Below are positions 5,827-6,620 of a stretch of DNA of 6,620 nt, in pieces. The stretch comes from an uncultured Bacilli bacterium (GTDB lineage Bacteria; Bacillota_I; Bacilli_A; RF39; UBA660). The position numbers were made by a program, and so were the translations under genes. The stretch covers positions 1 to 6,620 of the forward strand of contig CANPWS010000072.1 in assembly GCA_947584955.1 (NCBI GenBank), given 5' to 3'. The notes beneath the pieces are model-generated. The model was given only the letters and a program-made list of their open reading frames with translations. It did not search any database and had not been told where the DNA came from. Within the stretch, counting starts at the first letter, position 1. The number at the start of each line of letters is the position of its first letter.

Positions 5827-6360
5827 ATGAAGTTAAAAAATATTAAACTTATTTCTATTTTTGGTATTTTTTTAATATCTTTTATAGTACATTTTGTATA
5901 TAGTTTATTTCCTAATGTTTTATTTAGCATCTTTTTTCCTGTTAATGAAAGTATTTGGGAACATATGAAAATGATTTCTACTTCGATTATTTTATATGGT
6001 ATTATTGATTATATTTTAATTAAGAAAAATAAAATTGTTGTTAATAATTTTAAATCTCAATTATTTTTTACTAGTTTTATTGCAGTTTTTATTTATTTAA
6101 TTATTTATCTTCCTATTTATAGTTTAATTGGTGAAAAATTAATTATTTCTATTTTACTTCTTTTTATTGTTTATGCTATTATTTCTTATATTAGTTATAT
6201 GATGCTTTCTTCACCTTCTTACAATGTGTTTAATTTTTTAAGTGTTTATTTGATTATTATTATGTATTTTATCTATACATATCTTAGTTATTTTCCTATT
6301 CATAATTATATTTTTTATGATACTTCAGAAAATAAATATGGTATTAATGAATATGAATAA
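5827..6360 (+). CDS. DUF6512-like five-helix integral membrane protein
   Basis: A 177-residue hydrophobic protein with about five predicted membrane helices: residues 8-28, 48-66, 78-100, 104-126 and 135-155. After the first helix comes VNESIWEHMKM (39-49), and the C-terminal end has FPIHNYIFYD followed by KYGI (156-173). I associate the NES-W-EH motif and a Pro/His...D...YGI tail with the DUF6512 family of small membrane proteins from Bacillota; that assignment rests on recall of the pattern, and the function is unknown. The conserved polar Asn40, Glu41, Trp44, Glu45 and His46 could form a functional site at the membrane surface. A GTG at 5818 is in frame, but it is part of the ribosome binding site AAGGTGA (5815-5821), which lies five bases before ATG 5827, so the latter is chosen. 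The gene is divergent from sufB and ends at a strong terminator. Confidence 0.82.
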   Translation: MKLKNIKLISIFGIFLISFIVHFVYSLFPNVLFSIFFPVNESIWEHMKMISTSIILYGIIDYILIKKNKIVVNNFKSQLFFTSFIAVFIYLIIYLPIYSLIGEKLIISILLLFIVYAIISYISYMMLSSPSYNVFNFLSVYLIIIMYFIYTYLSYFPIHNYIFYDTSENKYGINEYE

Positions 6361-6375
6361 ATTATAAACAGGTTC

Positions 6376-6384
6376 TGTGGATAA
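6376..6384 (-). other. Isolated consensus DnaA box
   Basis: TGTGGATAA on the plus strand is the exact complement of the DnaA box TTATCCACA. It lies 16 bases after the DUF6512-like gene, before the terminator. It stands alone, with no cluster of boxes or unwinding element, so it is not an origin; chance is quite possible. Confidence 0.3.
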
Positions 6385-6395
6385 ATTATTAATTA

Positions 6396-6434
6396 AAAAA
6401 ATTAGTTTAATTTAAAATATTAAGCTAATTTTTT
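6396..6434. terminator. Bidirectional rho-independent terminator
   Basis: The arms AAAAAATTAGTTTAAT (6396-6411) and ATTAAGCTAATTTTTT (6419-6434) form a 16-pair stem with one G-T wobble around a 7-base loop. Runs of six to seven A on one side and T on the other give a U-tail on either strand. It serves the DUF6512-like gene on the plus strand and the converging gene, whose stop codon is one base away, on the minus strand. Confidence 0.8.
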
Positions 6435-6435
6435 A

Positions 6436-6620
6436 TTATAATTCACTTCCCCAATGTACAGCATCATTTTGATTATTAAGTTCTTCAACAACACTCTTTA
6501 AACTACTTCTATAATTTATAGTAACACTTCCTGTTGCACTTTGAAACATTTCTGTTATTACTGGTGTTGTTTCATTTTTTAAACTCATAGTTATATTTGG
6601 TAAACTTGCTTCTTTAAACA
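6436..6620 (-). CDS. C-terminal part of an unrecognised protein (5' end outside window)
   Basis: An open frame enters from the right edge and ends at TAA (6436-6438), giving the last 61 residues. It reads FKEASLPNITMSLKNETTPV, then ITEMFQSATGSVTINYRSSL, and ends KSVVEELNNQNDAVHWGSEL. It is polar, Ser/Thr/Asn-rich, with no cysteine or membrane segment, and the segment near the end (LKSVVEELNNQ) may be helical. An internal ATG (plus 6588-6590 region is not preceded by a convincing ribosome binding site) does not look like a start, so the gene probably begins beyond the window. I do not recognise the family. The codon use matches its neighbours, and the stop directly abuts the shared terminator, which supports a real gene end. 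Confidence 0.6.
   Translation of the reverse strand, partial: FKEASLPNITMSLKNETTPVITEMFQSATGSVTINYRSSLKSVVEELNNQNDAVHWGSEL

Noticed and set aside
1..6620. Use of UGA as tryptophan (mycoplasma code)
   Set aside because: Trp positions in AsnRS and SufB are TGG, and the frames are full-length under the standard code.

Overview
The window is very AT-rich (roughly a quarter G+C by eye), with A/T-ending codons, strong AAGGAGG-type ribosome binding sites and Gram-positive-type genes (a Bacillota-like AsnRS, a SufB, a membrane-anchored Amidase_3 protein, a DUF6512-like membrane protein). This points to a low-GC Bacillota chromosome, perhaps one of the uncultured gut Bacilli or Clostridia lineages; the lineage cannot be fixed from the sequence. 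Tryptophan is encoded by TGG and reading frames are intact under the standard bacterial code, so this is not a UGA-Trp mollicute. No phage, IS element, CRISPR array, rRNA or tRNA gene is visible.

Layout. Six genes lie on the minus strand, transcribed from right to left: sufB (4279-5589), a cell-wall amidase (2975-4279), a short ssb paralogue (2425-2772), a small XRE-type regulator (1887-2240), asnS (507-1877) and a lipoprotein cut by the left edge (1-405). One plus-strand gene, a five-helix DUF6512-like membrane protein (5827-6360), diverges from sufB across a 222- to 237-base AT-rich gap that holds both candidate promoters. It converges on an unrecognised minus-strand gene cut by the right edge (6436-6620), and a long bidirectional hairpin separates the two.

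Transcription units inferred from spacing and signals: (i) sufB-amidase, translationally coupled (stop and start share a base) and closed by a hairpin plus T-run at 2860-2893; (ii) ssb alone, with an extended -10 promoter; (iii) xre-asnS, 9 bases apart, with a candidate promoter and a 20-base imperfect palindrome at the predicted start of the transcript, suggesting an autoregulated operon; (iv) the lipoprotein, after the asnS terminator; (v) the DUF6512-like gene.

Most of this is ordinary housekeeping content. The points that merit a second look are the pairing of an XRE regulator with asnS, a sufB without other suf genes beside it, the SSB that lacks the usual C-terminal tip, and the amidase with an uncharacterised N-terminal region and an enlarged catalytic domain. 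I did not find convincing evidence of a new multi-gene system.
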